This document shows, piece after piece, positions 8,984 through 17,768 of a stretch of DNA of 64,000 nt. Position 1 is the stretch's first letter, and each line of letters begins with the position of its first letter. Under the pieces are notes generated by a model, which was given only the letters and a program-made list of their open reading frames with translations, had not been told where the DNA came from and did no database searches. The DNA lies in NCBI GenBank assembly GCA_947489085.1, contig CANLCJ010000015.1, positions 1 to 64,000 of the forward strand, written 5' to 3'. The position numbers were made by a program, and so were the translations under genes. Source of the DNA: an uncultured Flavobacteriaceae bacterium. Lineage in GTDB: Bacteria > Bacteroidota > Bacteroidia > Flavobacteriales > Flavobacteriaceae.

Positions 8984-9429
8984 TACTCTTCTAAATCTTC
9001 TATAAGTTGTAATTCTATGCCTGCTCGTTTTAAGAATTTTAAACCAGAATCGTCTTTATAGGCATTTTGGTAGACTACTTTTACAATACCAGATTGATGT
9101 ATTAGCTTACTACATTCTTTACATGGCGATAAGGTAATGTACAATGTAGCACCTTTACAAGATTGTGTGGATGCTGCAACCTTTAAAATAGCATTTGCTT
9201 CGGCATGCAGCACATACCATTTGGTATAACCATGCTCGTCTTCGCAAAAATTTTCGAAACCTGTAGGTGTGCCGTTATAGCCATCTGAAATTATCATTCG
9301 GTCTTTTACTATAATTGCCCCAACTTGTTTTCGCTTACAATACGAAAGCTTGCCCCACTCCTTAGCCATTCTTAAATAGGCCCTGTCGTATTTTAACTGT
9401 TTTTCTCTATCCATTATTTTATTTTCCAC
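8983..9429 (-). CDS. dCMP deaminase family protein
   Basis: This zinc-dependent cytidine/deoxycytidylate deaminase supplies dUMP for thymidylate synthesis. The zinc site is complete: His75-Ala-Glu77 with the proton-shuttling Glu, and Cys103/Cys106 in Ser-Pro-Cys-Lys-Glu-Cys. Length (148) suits the ComEB/dCMP deaminase family. Either Met1 or the Met at residue 6 could be the start. The stop overlaps the ATG of the S41 peptidase by one base, a coupling often seen in flavobacterial genomes. Confidence 0.92.
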   Translation of the reverse strand: MENKIMDREKQLKYDRAYLRMAKEWGKLSYCKRKQVGAIIVKDRMIISDGYNGTPTGFENFCEDEHGYTKWYVLHAEANAILKVAASTQSCKGATLYITLSPCKECSKLIHQSGIVKVVYQNAYKDDSGLKFLKRAGIELQLIEDLEE

Positions 9430-9531
9430 CTTTAATTTACGTTAAGGGTACTCTACAATTTTTCATTTTCGCTAAATAACATACGGCTTACTTAATAAAT
9501 ACAACGCGCAAAACACCATTTTAGTAGCCAC

Positions 9532-10125
9532 CTAGCTTTTTAAAAACGCACTACCTAACAACATAGGAATAACCAAACCTACAACTATAGAAGATAGCAC
9601 CATAACCCAATCTCGCTTAGAAAATCTAAATATTGTTTGTATAACATACCCAACAAAAAGCACAATAAATACAATAATTATTTGCGCTATTTCTATACCT
9701 AAGGCAAATTCTAAAAGCAAAATAAGTTTGTTAGTACTCCCGTCTGCCAACATATGAAATTGCCTTGCAAACCCAAGACCGTGAATAAGCCCAAAAAACA
9801 AGCTTGTTAAAAATAATAGCCCTATACGTTCTTTTTGCGCGCCTTTACCTGCTGTAAAAATGTTATACACGGCCATAACCAATATGGTTATAGGTATTAA
9901 AAATTCTACTAAAACACCACTAACAGCAACTACATTATACGCTGCCAAAACCAAGGATAAGGTATGGCCTAGAGTAAACAAAGACACCAGCGTAATAACA
10001 CGCTTCCAATCCTTAAACATATAGGGGATTGTTAATACCATTAGAAAAAGTACATGGTCGTAGGCATTAATATCTAAAACATGGCTTACGCCTATTTCTA
10101 CGTTGAAAAGAAACTCATTTAACAT
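9532..10125 (-). CDS. HupE/UreJ family membrane protein
   Basis: The 197-residue integral membrane protein has about six helices. It carries the family's histidine-rich signatures: His-x6-Tyr-Asp-His in the first segment (about 15-24), Thr-Leu-Gly-His-Thr-Leu and Gly-Leu-Ile-His-Gly-Leu-Gly-Phe-Ala. HupE/UreJ proteins are linked to nickel or cobalt transport in other bacteria. Here no hydrogenase or urease gene is nearby, so the substrate is not clear. A good -7 element lies 26 bp upstream on the minus strand. Confidence 0.82.
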   Translation of the reverse strand: MLNEFLFNVEIGVSHVLDINAYDHVLFLMVLTIPYMFKDWKRVITLVSLFTLGHTLSLVLAAYNVVAVSGVLVEFLIPITILVMAVYNIFTAGKGAQKERIGLLFLTSLFFGLIHGLGFARQFHMLADGSTNKLILLLEFALGIEIAQIIIVFIVLFVGYVIQTIFRFSKRDWVMVLSSIVVGLVIPMLLGSAFLKS

Positions 10126-10150
10126 TTTTAAAGTAAATTTTAGGGTAGCT

Positions 10151-10158
10151 CAAAGATA
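10151..10158 (-). promoter_or_regulatory. -7 promoter element of the HupE-like gene
   Basis: On the minus strand the sequence reads TATCTTTG, a perfect match to the Bacteroidota TAnnTTTG element, 26 bp before the start codon. A good -33 TTG is not visible. Confidence 0.45.
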
Positions 10159-10381
10159 CGATGAACGATTTTAATCTTTTTAAGATTTTATGAAAATACT
10201 ACTTTTTAAATGGATTAGGTTTCAATTCTAAAGAAACACATAAGGTTTTAGCTCAAAATAATCGCCATACTTTTAATGATTGGCGTTTTTATGGAACGTA
10301 GAAACACATCTCGATATACTTTACTGTGGTTTTAGGCAAGGTTCTCTACCATAAACACGTTTAAAGTTAACGAATAACTAA

Positions 10382-10389
10382 TATCTTTG
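10382..10389 (+). promoter_or_regulatory. -7 promoter element of the lipoprotein gene
   Basis: TATCTTTG matches TAnnTTTG, 27 bp before the ATG. A weak GTTT lies about 19 bp upstream where the -33 TTG is expected. Confidence 0.45.
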
Positions 10390-10416
10390 TAGCTGTTAAT
10401 AAAAACTAACCGTTGT

Positions 10417-10944
10417 ATGCTAACATTACGTTTGTTTAAAATATCACTTTGCTGCATCTTGCTATTATCTTGCAATGCCAAAGAAGGCAAGGCAAACACT
10501 GCCTCAGATACTCAAAAAGAAAGCAGTACATTATCTAGAAGCGACATTAAAAATATAAAATTTAATGAATTTGCTCTGGATGTTAAAGTTAAAAAACTTG
10601 CCTCTTTATGGTCTGCGTACTTTGTAGCGGAAAATATTATAAAAGAAGTGAGAGTTGCTGATTTTAATTTTTTTATCAACAATGATGGATTGGCTATTCC
10701 TGAGCTTATGGGAGATATTCGCTCTACAATACCACGAATATTTAAAACACAAGGCATACGTTCTAGACTAACAATTTTTGAAGGTGCTTTATATAAAACC
10801 GATGCTGCCGTAAAATTAAACAGCAATTCTAAAACCGAGCTTCTGGATGCTGTAGAAGAGCTTTTTATAGCGTTTTCTAATCTTAATTTTCAACTGAATA
10901 AGAAAGTTGAAAAGGACGCTCAAAATATTGAACGCCCCATCTAG
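10417..10944 (+). CDS. Putative lipoprotein of unknown function
   Basis: A lipoprotein signal peptide is visible: hydrophobic residues 9-17 followed by Leu-Leu-Ser-Cys with the lipidated Cys at 19. The mature part (about 156 residues) is polar and mostly helical, with no domain I recognise. It probably sits in the cell envelope. It is a single gene with its own -7 element and a terminator hairpin downstream at 11008-11038. Confidence 0.75.
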   Translation: MLTLRLFKISLCCILLLSCNAKEGKANTASDTQKESSTLSRSDIKNIKFNEFALDVKVKKLASLWSAYFVAENIIKEVRVADFNFFINNDGLAIPELMGDIRSTIPRIFKTQGIRSRLTIFEGALYKTDAAVKLNSNSKTELLDAVEELFIAFSNLNFQLNKKVEKDAQNIERPI

Positions 10945-11007
10945 AATATAAATTACTAACAAAATGTAATGCGACTGATTAAACACAGCATTCATTTTCC
11001 TGCAAAA

Positions 11008-11038
11008 AAACGATAGCACTGTAAAAGCACTATCGTTT
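11008..11038. terminator. Terminator hairpin between convergent genes
   Basis: AAACGATAG (11008-11016) pairs with CTATCGTTT (11030-11038), flanked by an A-run on one side and TTTTA on the other. It can serve both the lipoprotein gene and the convergent TPR-like gene. Confidence 0.7.
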
Positions 11039-11108
11039 TAAGTATTTACCATACAAACCTGTATAGGGTTATTATAGACAATAAGAGGTTTTTGCAAATC
11101 TGCAAGTA

Positions 11109-11810
11109 TTACTTTTTCTCGTCTTGTAATATCTGTTTTTGTCTTAACAATTCTCTTTTAGTGATCTGTATTAAGTTAAAATTAGGAGAAGCTTTTAATG
11201 TTTCATCCAAAATACCAACAACCGCATCAATGTTTTCTTTAGGTGCTTTTTGGTACAAATGCAAGCCTTTTAAATACATAAATCCACTTTTAAGTGCTAC
11301 TTGATAAGGTGTCTGTTTTTCATAATAGGCGCGTTTCATTTCTGGCGTTGCGTTTTGAAGCCCGTAGTTAATATGCTCTAAAGCCTTATCTAAATTTTGA
11401 AGCTGGAGATTTAATTCTGCCAACTCGTATGCCAATTCTGGACTTGGTCTTTTTTCGAATAAAGCCTCAAAATGTTGCAAAGCGCCTTCTGGCTGCTTTA
11501 AAGCTTTTAAAGACACTGCTTTTACTTCTAAAGCCATTTCAGAATCATCTATTTTTCTATCTACACCTATAGTATTTAAGGCTTGCATGTATTTCCCTTC
11601 TGTGGTATAAATATAAGCTAACGTATCTTTTCGAGCTTCAGAAGGCTGCAAAACATTTAAATGCGTCATTGCATTAATTATTCCTTGCACATCGCCTTGC
11701 AAACGCATTTGCGTGTTGTATGCCTCGAAGTGCTTAATAAGTTCTGCTTTACTTTGCGCATTTGCACCTAATGCAGTAACACACAATAGGATTATAAAAA
11801 TATGTTTCAT
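11109..11810 (-). CDS. Secreted TPR-like protein
   Basis: The 233-residue protein begins with a signal peptide (Ala-Asn-Ala-Gln at about residues 16-19, cleavage after Ala). The rest is almost wholly helical with tetratricopeptide-like periodicity. Examples are Ala-Leu-Gln-His-Phe-Glu-Ala-Leu-Phe near 110 and Ala-Leu-Glu-His-Ile-Asn-Tyr-Gly-Leu near 145. TPR proteins mediate protein contacts, here probably in the periplasm; no specific partner is suggested by the neighbours. The family is inferred from the pattern only. Confidence 0.7.
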   Translation of the reverse strand: MKHIFIILLCVTALGANAQSKAELIKHFEAYNTQMRLQGDVQGIINAMTHLNVLQPSEARKDTLAYIYTTEGKYMQALNTIGVDRKIDDSEMALEVKAVSLKALKQPEGALQHFEALFEKRPSPELAYELAELNLQLQNLDKALEHINYGLQNATPEMKRAYYEKQTPYQVALKSGFMYLKGLHLYQKAPKENIDAVVGILDETLKASPNFNLIQITKRELLRQKQILQDEKK

Positions 11811-12110
11811 ATACTCTAACTTTAATTTAGCGCTCTAAACTATAAAAAATTGATTTTTAATTTCTTAAAAGTTTACTAATTATTGTCTTTTAAAGCGCTT
11901 TGTAGCTCTAAATGCGCTTTACAATAACAATTAGCGTTACGCCTACTTTAGGCTTCTCTTTAATATTATTAGGCATTATACTCAATTCCAACAAGTATAT
12001 TTTTACAAAAAAGAACACAAATAGAGTGATTACACATCATTTTAACAAAATACTTAAACAAATCGCCTGTTTTTTGAGTATATTTAAGATTACTAAAAAA
12101 TCAAAATATT

Positions 12111-12578
12111 ATGGGTATTAAAAGTTTTCAAGGTGCACGAAAGCAACAGTCTACTGTTGTGCAAAATGTGCCACTAAAAGTAAGCGATTACATGACAAAG
12201 GATTTAATCACCTTTACACCAAACCAAACTATTGAAACTGTTATGGAAACATTAGTTAAAAATAGAATTTCGGGTGGTCCTGTTGTTAATGAAAAAAACG
12301 AATTAATTGGTATTATTTCTGAAGGCGATTGTGTAAAACAAATTAGCGAAAGTCGTTATTACAACATGCCAATGCAGGATAAAACCATAGAGCAACATAT
12401 GGCAACTAATGTAGAAACCATAGATGGGAATATGAATATTTTCGACGCTGCTAATAAATTTCTTAAAGAAAAACGCCGTCGATTTCCTATTGTAGAGAAT
12501 GGCAAACTTGTTGGGCAAATTAGCCAAAAAGACGTACTTAAAGCAGCCATGCAATTTAAAGGTCAAACTTGGAAATAG
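12111..12578 (+). CDS. CBS-domain pair protein
   Basis: Two CBS domains fill most of the 155 residues (about 24-82 and 90-150). Each opens with Tyr-Met-Thr or His-Met-Ala and contains the Gly-Gly-Pro-Val-Val or Arg-Phe-Pro-Ile-Val strand followed by a Leu-Ile/Val-Gly-Ile/Gln-Ile-Ser turn. Such Bateman modules bind adenine nucleotides and act as energy or ligand sensors. There is no catalytic domain and no obvious partner next door. The upstream gap (11811-12110) holds no gene I trust. Confidence 0.88.
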   Translation: MGIKSFQGARKQQSTVVQNVPLKVSDYMTKDLITFTPNQTIETVMETLVKNRISGGPVVNEKNELIGIISEGDCVKQISESRYYNMPMQDKTIEQHMATNVETIDGNMNIFDAANKFLKEKRRRFPIVENGKLVGQISQKDVLKAAMQFKGQTWK

Positions 12579-12597
12579 CTGCTTTACTAAAAACTAC

Positions 12598-13284
12598 TTA
12601 TGTTTTCCCCTTATCATTTAGTGCTTTTTTATGGTTGGTAATTATCATTTTTTTTGCCTCACTTCCTGTAAGCGTTGCTATTTTAGAATACTTATAACCT
12701 TCTATTGGCTTTTCTAAAGTGGTTTGCTTAACTACTCCGCCTACTACTACTTTTTCTCCTAACTCTAAGATACGTTCTGTATAACGCAGCGTTTTACTTT
12801 TAATTAGTATTTTTTCAAGGTTTATCCCTTCGCGAAGTAACATGTATTTTAACTCTGGTTTAAAATCTTCGAGAATGCCTGAGGACAATGTTTTTTCTGA
12901 AACAAAATAGCTTTCGTAGTTTTTTGGAGTCTTTTTAGGAATAACTAAAAGCGTATCTGTTTTACACGTCACAACAAATGGACGTATCTCACTAGTTTCT
13001 ACTAGAGTGCGCCAATATTCGTTTTTCCCTACTTTAACGTATTGCTCTACTTTAAATCGGTAGGCCACACAAGCTCTTTTACTTAAGGGGGCTTTAAGTG
13101 GTTCTTGGTATTGCTCTACTCTACCCGAAAACTTAGCTGGTGTATTTGCTTTAAATTGATGTGGCGCCTTAAGTTCTAATTTAGACAATGCCCGTAGTAA
13201 ATTTAATTTTTTATTATTAAAATACTGTAGTCCTAACACCAATAGCACTACTACACCCAATATTATTACAATTTCTAAACTCAT
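12598..13284 (-). CDS. Membrane-anchored GIDE-like protein
   Basis: One N-terminal membrane helix (about 3-21) is followed by a soluble domain with the hallmarks of the GIDE region of MUL1-type proteins. These are the Pro-Leu-x-Ala-Pro-Leu-Ser segment with Cys-Val-Ala-Tyr-Arg (about 62-77), a central beta-rich part, and a final Leu-Arg-Tyr-Thr-Glu-Arg-Ile-Leu motif near 166. In eukaryotes GIDE precedes a RING E3 domain. Here there is no RING and no cysteine-rich tail, so no ligase activity is implied. Bacterial homologues are usually listed as E3 ligase family proteins, which is misleading for this form. Confidence 0.6.
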   Translation of the reverse strand: MSLEIVIILGVVVLLVLGLQYFNNKKLNLLRALSKLELKAPHQFKANTPAKFSGRVEQYQEPLKAPLSKRACVAYRFKVEQYVKVGKNEYWRTLVETSEIRPFVVTCKTDTLLVIPKKTPKNYESYFVSEKTLSSGILEDFKPELKYMLLREGINLEKILIKSKTLRYTERILELGEKVVVGGVVKQTTLEKPIEGYKYSKIATLTGSEAKKMIITNHKKALNDKGKT

Positions 13285-13322
13285 TAATAGCTAAATGGTT
13301 ATATATTTTATTACATTCATGT

Positions 13323-13673
13323 TTATGCATCACGCTTAACCAAAGCATAATAATCGTTTTCCAGAGGCAGGTAACCTTGATCGTACACAAAATAATATAT
13401 TGTACCTATTTTAGTCGTATACAAACTTGTAAAGTAACTAAAATCGAAACCTGATTCTATTAGCTTGGCTTTAGATACTTTTGTTTTTTTATGAGGGTTT
13501 AAGGTTTCTAATATTCTATAATTTTTGCGCAAACGGTTATTAATAGTTCTTATAAGGTTCTTACTGTCCTTATTTATTCTATTATTATAGGTGTTTCTAC
13601 ACCCATCTGCACAGAATTTTTTATCAATTCTGCCTTTAATAACGTCTCCGCACTCTAAACACTGCCTTTCCAC
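13323..13673 (-). CDS. Small zinc-ribbon protein
   Basis: The 116-residue protein opens with a zinc-finger pattern, Cys-Leu-Glu-Cys (5-8) and Cys-Ala-Asp-Gly-Cys (21-25). A Lys/Arg-rich helix (about 35-60) and a short beta-rich C terminus follow. The finger resembles the DUF2116-type treble-clef ribbon. The basic helix suggests nucleic acid binding, which is inference. Similar proteins are common in flavobacteria without an assigned role. Confidence 0.75.
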   Translation of the reverse strand: MERQCLECGDVIKGRIDKKFCADGCRNTYNNRINKDSKNLIRTINNRLRKNYRILETLNPHKKTKVSKAKLIESGFDFSYFTSLYTTKIGTIYYFVYDQGYLPLENDYYALVKRDA

Positions 13674-13858
13674 GATATAAAATTACTATTTGGTTTAAAC
13701 AACCACTAAATACTTTTGCTACACGATTTATAAACTAAATTGTACGAAAATACAAGGAGTAAATATATAAATTATTTAATACCAATTATTTTCAAAGCAG
13801 ATAATTCGTATTTATTTTTTAAATAAATCTCACACATGTAATAGATTAACATGCGCGT

Positions 13859-15058
13859 TTAGTCTTTCAAAAATGATTTTTCGCTTTTGGTAAGTAATAT
13901 TTTTACATCGCTTGTATGTAACCGATTTGGAATATTTTTAAAGAAGGGTTTAAAAAAGTCAACATTGCCTTTTTTAATTTTTACACCTAACTTGCTTTCG
14001 TTTACAAATAAACTTTGGGTTGCAGTAACATTATCTTGATAAGCTTTTGTTTTAATTGTAGCTTGAATTTGAAAGGTAAAATAACCAATAGCATATTTAT
14101 TTGTACTTAGCGTATTAAAAGACAGGTTAACGAGATGGCGCCTCATCTTTATCTTATAAGGTTTTTTCTGTAGTCGCGAAAAAGCTTGTTTAAACCCTTC
14201 ACTATATAGCATATCTAATTTCAAACTCTTTATAGATGTGTAGTCTTTATTAAAAACCACCAAGCTATTTTTATACTTAAATGCTTCTTTTCCGTTTTCG
14301 GTTTGTATTGCACTAAAATAAACGTTTACAGAATTATCATTTTCTTCTATGGCTTCTACACTGTAATCTTTTGCCGTATTTACGAGTCTTCCAAGCAAGA
14401 AATTTAAGTGCAGATACGTAAAAAAACCACTGTTCTCCACATAACCACCGCTGGAATCTAAAACGGCTTTGTTTATTGTTTTTATTTTAGAAAAATCGAC
14501 CGTATTTAAATGTATAATATTTTGTTTATCTATCGCTACGTCTCGTCTAAAAAAAGAATTTTTACTAAACCAATCTAACTGCACTTGAAACAGCCTTGTA
14601 AGAGAATCGTTTATCTTTAAGGTTTCTTTGTATGTACAATTGTGGGTTACTTTTTTAATTGCATAAGCTTGCAAATGGTTAGAGTTATAAATTGCAGCTA
14701 GTTTTGCTTTTAAATCTAAACTGTAAATTACCACTTCATTCAACGTGTTACGCTTAGGGGTTAAAAATAAAGTATCCTTATCCTTAAAATCGTCGAAAGC
14801 AAATGCTTTTTCGTTATAGTTTATGTGAGACGCGATAAGCTTAGCTGCTTTTAAAGGCAATCTTAGATTACCATCTTTATTAGATATACTTCCTAACTCC
14901 AAATCGGGATAAAACACCTGTACCAAATCTATAGGGGTTTTAGAGATTGTGTCTAAAACTAAAAAATCTTTAGACTGCGCAATCCCTATAACACCTGCAA
15001 GACTAATAAAAACTTGAAAAAATAAACGCGTATTATTGGCTAATCTTAATCTTTTCAT
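13859..15058 (-). CDS. Exported protein with carboxypeptidase-regulatory-like domain
   Basis: The 399-residue product starts with a positively charged N terminus and a hydrophobic segment (about 12-28), consistent with a signal peptide. Residues about 30-95 look like a CarboxypepD_reg-like fold: Asp-Thr-x-Ser-Lys-Thr-Pro-Ile-Asp-Leu-Val-Gln-Val, then Ser-Asn-Lys-Asp-Gly-Asn-Leu-Arg-Leu. This domain is common at the start of Bacteroidota outer-membrane and surface proteins. The remainder has no domain I know, is Lys-rich, and contains no SusC-type barrel or T9SS sorting domain. Probably periplasmic or surface-associated. Confidence 0.7.
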   Translation of the reverse strand: MKRLRLANNTRLFFQVFISLAGVIGIAQSKDFLVLDTISKTPIDLVQVFYPDLELGSISNKDGNLRLPLKAAKLIASHINYNEKAFAFDDFKDKDTLFLTPKRNTLNEVVIYSLDLKAKLAAIYNSNHLQAYAIKKVTHNCTYKETLKINDSLTRLFQVQLDWFSKNSFFRRDVAIDKQNIIHLNTVDFSKIKTINKAVLDSSGGYVENSGFFTYLHLNFLLGRLVNTAKDYSVEAIEENDNSVNVYFSAIQTENGKEAFKYKNSLVVFNKDYTSIKSLKLDMLYSEGFKQAFSRLQKKPYKIKMRRHLVNLSFNTLSTNKYAIGYFTFQIQATIKTKAYQDNVTATQSLFVNESKLGVKIKKGNVDFFKPFFKNIPNRLHTSDVKILLTKSEKSFLKD

Positions 15059-15139
15059 ACAAGTAACTTTAACTAAAATATGTTTCCTTCTTAATAAAGT
15101 TATACACTACAATAGCTACTGAAACAAAAACGCTTAAAT

Positions 15140-15616
15140 TTACTTTAATGCATTAATTAATTTCTCAAAGTGCGGATAATAAATTCGTCCCCACATAGGT
15201 TTTTTTTCAAATTGATAAGTTGTGTTGGTTTGAGAATCGTGCACAACAGGTATTGAAAATCCTGCCCATTTTTTTCCAGATTTTAATGTTTCGCAATATG
15301 CCTTTGCTTGTTCTGAAATATTGGTTGAAATTAAAATTGAGATCACTCCAACGCCAGATTGAAGTCCTCTTGGCCAGCCTTTGTAATTTTTCTTAGAAAA
15401 CTCGAACGATTCCGCAAGGTGACTTTCAATTAAAAGTTCGTCTATTTCCGTATCGTCAAAATCTGTAGCAACAATAAAGGTGTTTAGTTGTGTAGCCATC
15501 CAACTCCACTTAAATTTTTTCTCGTACCCAATAACACTGCTGTTATTTAATATCTTTTCTTCGGAGTGATAAATGGAAGAGGTTTGTAGTTTTGCTTTTA
15601 TAGATTCAATATTCAT
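15140..15616 (-). CDS. Hypothetical cytoplasmic protein
   Basis: The 158-residue protein has no signal peptide or membrane segment. It is rich in aromatic residues, with Trp in Lys-Trp-Ser-Trp-Met near 35 and in Gly-Trp-Pro-Arg-Gly near 81. The later part is mixed alpha/beta. I recognise no family. It is the first of four poorly recognised minus-strand genes that may form an accessory block (15140-17493). Confidence 0.65.
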   Translation of the reverse strand: MNIESIKAKLQTSSIYHSEEKILNNSSVIGYEKKFKWSWMATQLNTFIVATDFDDTEIDELLIESHLAESFEFSKKNYKGWPRGLQSGVGVISILISTNISEQAKAYCETLKSGKKWAGFSIPVVHDSQTNTTYQFEKKPMWGRIYYPHFEKLINALK

Positions 15617-15706
15617 TTTTCGTGGTTTAGGTTAGAGTATACCAATTTAAGTATTTTTATTTTAGAGTGTATTAAGATTTACACAACATGCACAATTGGC
15701 TAGATT

Positions 15707-16474
15707 TTATTCCCACCATTTTGTTTCTTTAATCAAATTAGATATTCTGTCTTCAGTAAAATACAACCATCCTCTATCTGCGTATTTTTTAGACACTCTA
15801 AACTCGCCCGCACCAATATCAAAATCTCTATTTGCAACTGGAACTCTATAGTCTGCCCAGTTGCATATTTTTTCTTTTCTAGAAACATTGCTTGTCCAAA
15901 CACCATGGAATGCATTGTTTAGGTACCCATCTGAAGTAAATTCTATATCATCATAAACTATTTGGTTTCGTGAATTTAGATACCATTTTGTATACAACTT
16001 GCCTTTAAATACCCCACTATATTTTTGGTTCTTATCTTCGTTGAATTCATAATCCGCTATTAATACCCCTTGCGCTTTTATTCCCTTACCCATATATTTA
16101 TCATCGACTCCAAAATGAAATGTTTTAACCTCTCTTATAGTCTTGATGTGTATGGTTCCGTAAAATTCGCAGATATTACCTTTAACCTTAGACTTACCAT
16201 AAACACTATATAAAAATGGATTATCTGAGATTCTTGTTATTGAAATTAATTTGATTGCTATTCTTTGGTGCTCATCTCCTATAATTCCGTAGATATCTTG
16301 GACATCTGTAGTCAACCATAAATTAGAAAAATCATAGCTGAACGACTTATATTTATTCTTCAAATTTTCAGGCAAATAATTAAACTCTAAGTCAAAATTT
16401 CTCTTTATTCTATCAATTGTTTGACCTATTGAAACATTCGAGATAAAAAGTAATATCATTATTGTTCGCATCAT
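15707..16474 (-). CDS. Hypothetical secreted protein
   Basis: A signal peptide spans about residues 1-17 (Ser-Ile-Gly-Gln at the likely cleavage site). The mature protein is beta-rich, with many Tyr, Lys and Trp residues and repeated Gly-turns such as Tyr-Gly-Ile-Ile-Gly and Tyr-Ser-Gly-Val-Phe-Lys-Gly-Lys. The C terminus has no T9SS domain, so it is probably periplasmic or outer-membrane-associated. Either of the two adjacent Met codons could start it. No family is recognised. Confidence 0.65.
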   Translation of the reverse strand: MMRTIMILLFISNVSIGQTIDRIKRNFDLEFNYLPENLKNKYKSFSYDFSNLWLTTDVQDIYGIIGDEHQRIAIKLISITRISDNPFLYSVYGKSKVKGNICEFYGTIHIKTIREVKTFHFGVDDKYMGKGIKAQGVLIADYEFNEDKNQKYSGVFKGKLYTKWYLNSRNQIVYDDIEFTSDGYLNNAFHGVWTSNVSRKEKICNWADYRVPVANRDFDIGAGEFRVSKKYADRGWLYFTEDRISNLIKETKWWE

Positions 16475-16589
16475 TCTATTGTTTCATAATTACGTAGTGT
16501 GGGGTCAAAAAAACCCTATTTTTCAACCTAGTACCTATCTAAGATTTACTTTTTTAAACACTAAGTATATCCTTGTCATATAGATGTTA

Positions 16590-16937
16590 TTAATCTGCTT
16601 TTTTTATTCCAATTCTGTCTTCGATCCAATCGTGAAAATATATTACTAATCCAATTATGAGATGGAAACCAATTAACACTTGCACGAGTAATTCTGCAGA
16701 ACCTCTTGAATACATTCCAAATAATCCTATAAGAATATGATAAGCTGCCAGTAAGAAAAGCCCAATATTCGATTTATTATTCAAAACCCATAATATTAAT
16801 ACTATCTGGACTATTAGTCTAACGATTTGAGTTGGAAGTCTTTCTTCTCCAATTTTATTGTACACTAAAATCATCAAACTAATTTCAACAGTGATGGTTA
16901 AAATTATAGCTAAAATTAAAACAGGTCTACTTTTCAT
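16590..16937 (-). CDS. Hypothetical four-helix membrane protein
   Basis: The 115-residue protein has four hydrophobic segments (about 5-26, 36-50, 54-76 and 80-102) and a charged C terminus, typical of a small inner-membrane protein. No family is recognised. It lies 10 bases downstream of the next minus-strand gene and is probably co-transcribed with it. Confidence 0.65.
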   Translation of the reverse strand: MKSRPVLILAIILTITVEISLMILVYNKIGEERLPTQIVRLIVQIVLILWVLNNKSNIGLFLLAAYHILIGLFGMYSRGSAELLVQVLIGFHLIIGLVIYFHDWIEDRIGIKKAD

Positions 16938-16947
16938 CCAGTTTTAT

Positions 16948-17493
16948 CTATAATTTTTGTTTGCAAACGTGTTTCCATTTCCATATTTGATATGTTAGTT
17001 TACCTAAGAATTTATTTAATTCGTGTCTAATTCCGCCAAGCTCCCAATTCACATCAAATTTTTTATTTAATTTATCCGAGTTTGGAGGTTTAGTGGCATA
17101 AGAAGGTCGTGCAACTTTGCAATGTAACATAGGTGCGTTAGTTATTATTATTGGATAAAATTCTGCTGTATGTGATGTCTTCAAAAAATATCTAATTTCG
17201 ATTAAGGTTTTATTTGGCAGCGATTTATAGATATGAAGGTTTAGGTCGTAAAGATTTTCATAAATAGAAGTCAATTCAACAGCAATTTCATTTAAAGGTT
17301 TAGATGATTTTTTAGCGTTAACTTTTTTTCGAATTTTAGCACGTTCAAAATAATTCTTCGCTGTATTTTCGTCAATTTCCGATATTATATATTCGCAACT
17401 CCTTGATATTTTATTCCAACAAATTTCCGTCGCCATATCAATCAATTTAGACGTAGCTTCAAAAATTTTATTTTCGAGTTCTGTTTTTTTCAT
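16948..17493 (-). CDS. Hypothetical protein
   Basis: No signal peptide or membrane segment is seen. The N-terminal half is helical and charged (Lys-Lys-Thr-Glu-Leu-Glu-Asn-Lys onwards). The C-terminal half contains Pro-rich Ser-Tyr-Ala-Thr-Lys-Pro-Pro and ends in a basic stretch with Trp and Cys. I start it at the ATG giving Met-Lys-Lys-Thr, since the upstream in-frame ATG at 17520 adds only nine atypical residues. No family is recognised. It appears to lead the minus-strand pair with the four-helix membrane protein. Confidence 0.6.
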   Translation of the reverse strand: MKKTELENKIFEATSKLIDMATEICWNKISRSCEYIISEIDENTAKNYFERAKIRKKVNAKKSSKPLNEIAVELTSIYENLYDLNLHIYKSLPNKTLIEIRYFLKTSHTAEFYPIIITNAPMLHCKVARPSYATKPPNSDKLNKKFDVNWELGGIRHELNKFLGKLTYQIWKWKHVCKQKL

Positions 17494-17612
17494 AATGTTG
17501 GGTAACCTACACAAATACATTTCATCGCATTACTCGCTACACCCGCAAGTTTACAGAATATTTCTCAAAAATATACTGATAAATAGCTGCTAAACACCAA
17601 ATTATTCAATTA

Positions 17613-17638
17613 CAAACGACAACAAACGTTTTCAAACG
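17613..17638 (+). repeat. Three CAAACG direct repeats at 10-bp spacing
   Basis: CAAACG starts at 17613, 17623 and 17633, exactly one helical turn apart, upstream of ssb. A fourth copy (17763-17768) sits directly before the ssb ATG, 130 bp further on. The phasing suggests a protein binding array rather than chance, but no regulator is known here. Confidence 0.5.
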
Positions 17639-17768
17639 AATATAAATGTGTAATTACCGCTTAAGTGTTACTGCTGTTACATCTTTGCAGTGTTGCCACG
17701 GCATAGAGTTTATGCTACTATATAAAAAAGGCGACACGAAAATTGTTTAACTTAAAAAAACACAAACG

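Noticed and set aside
11912-12121. 69-residue frame before the CBS gene
   Set aside because: It runs into the CBS start, is rich in Lys/Ile/Asn from AT-rich DNA and resembles nothing. Treated as intergenic.
17490-17520. GTTGGGTAAC near the start of the hypothetical gene as an integron attC core
   Set aside because: No paired second core, no array of similar sites and no integrase nearby.
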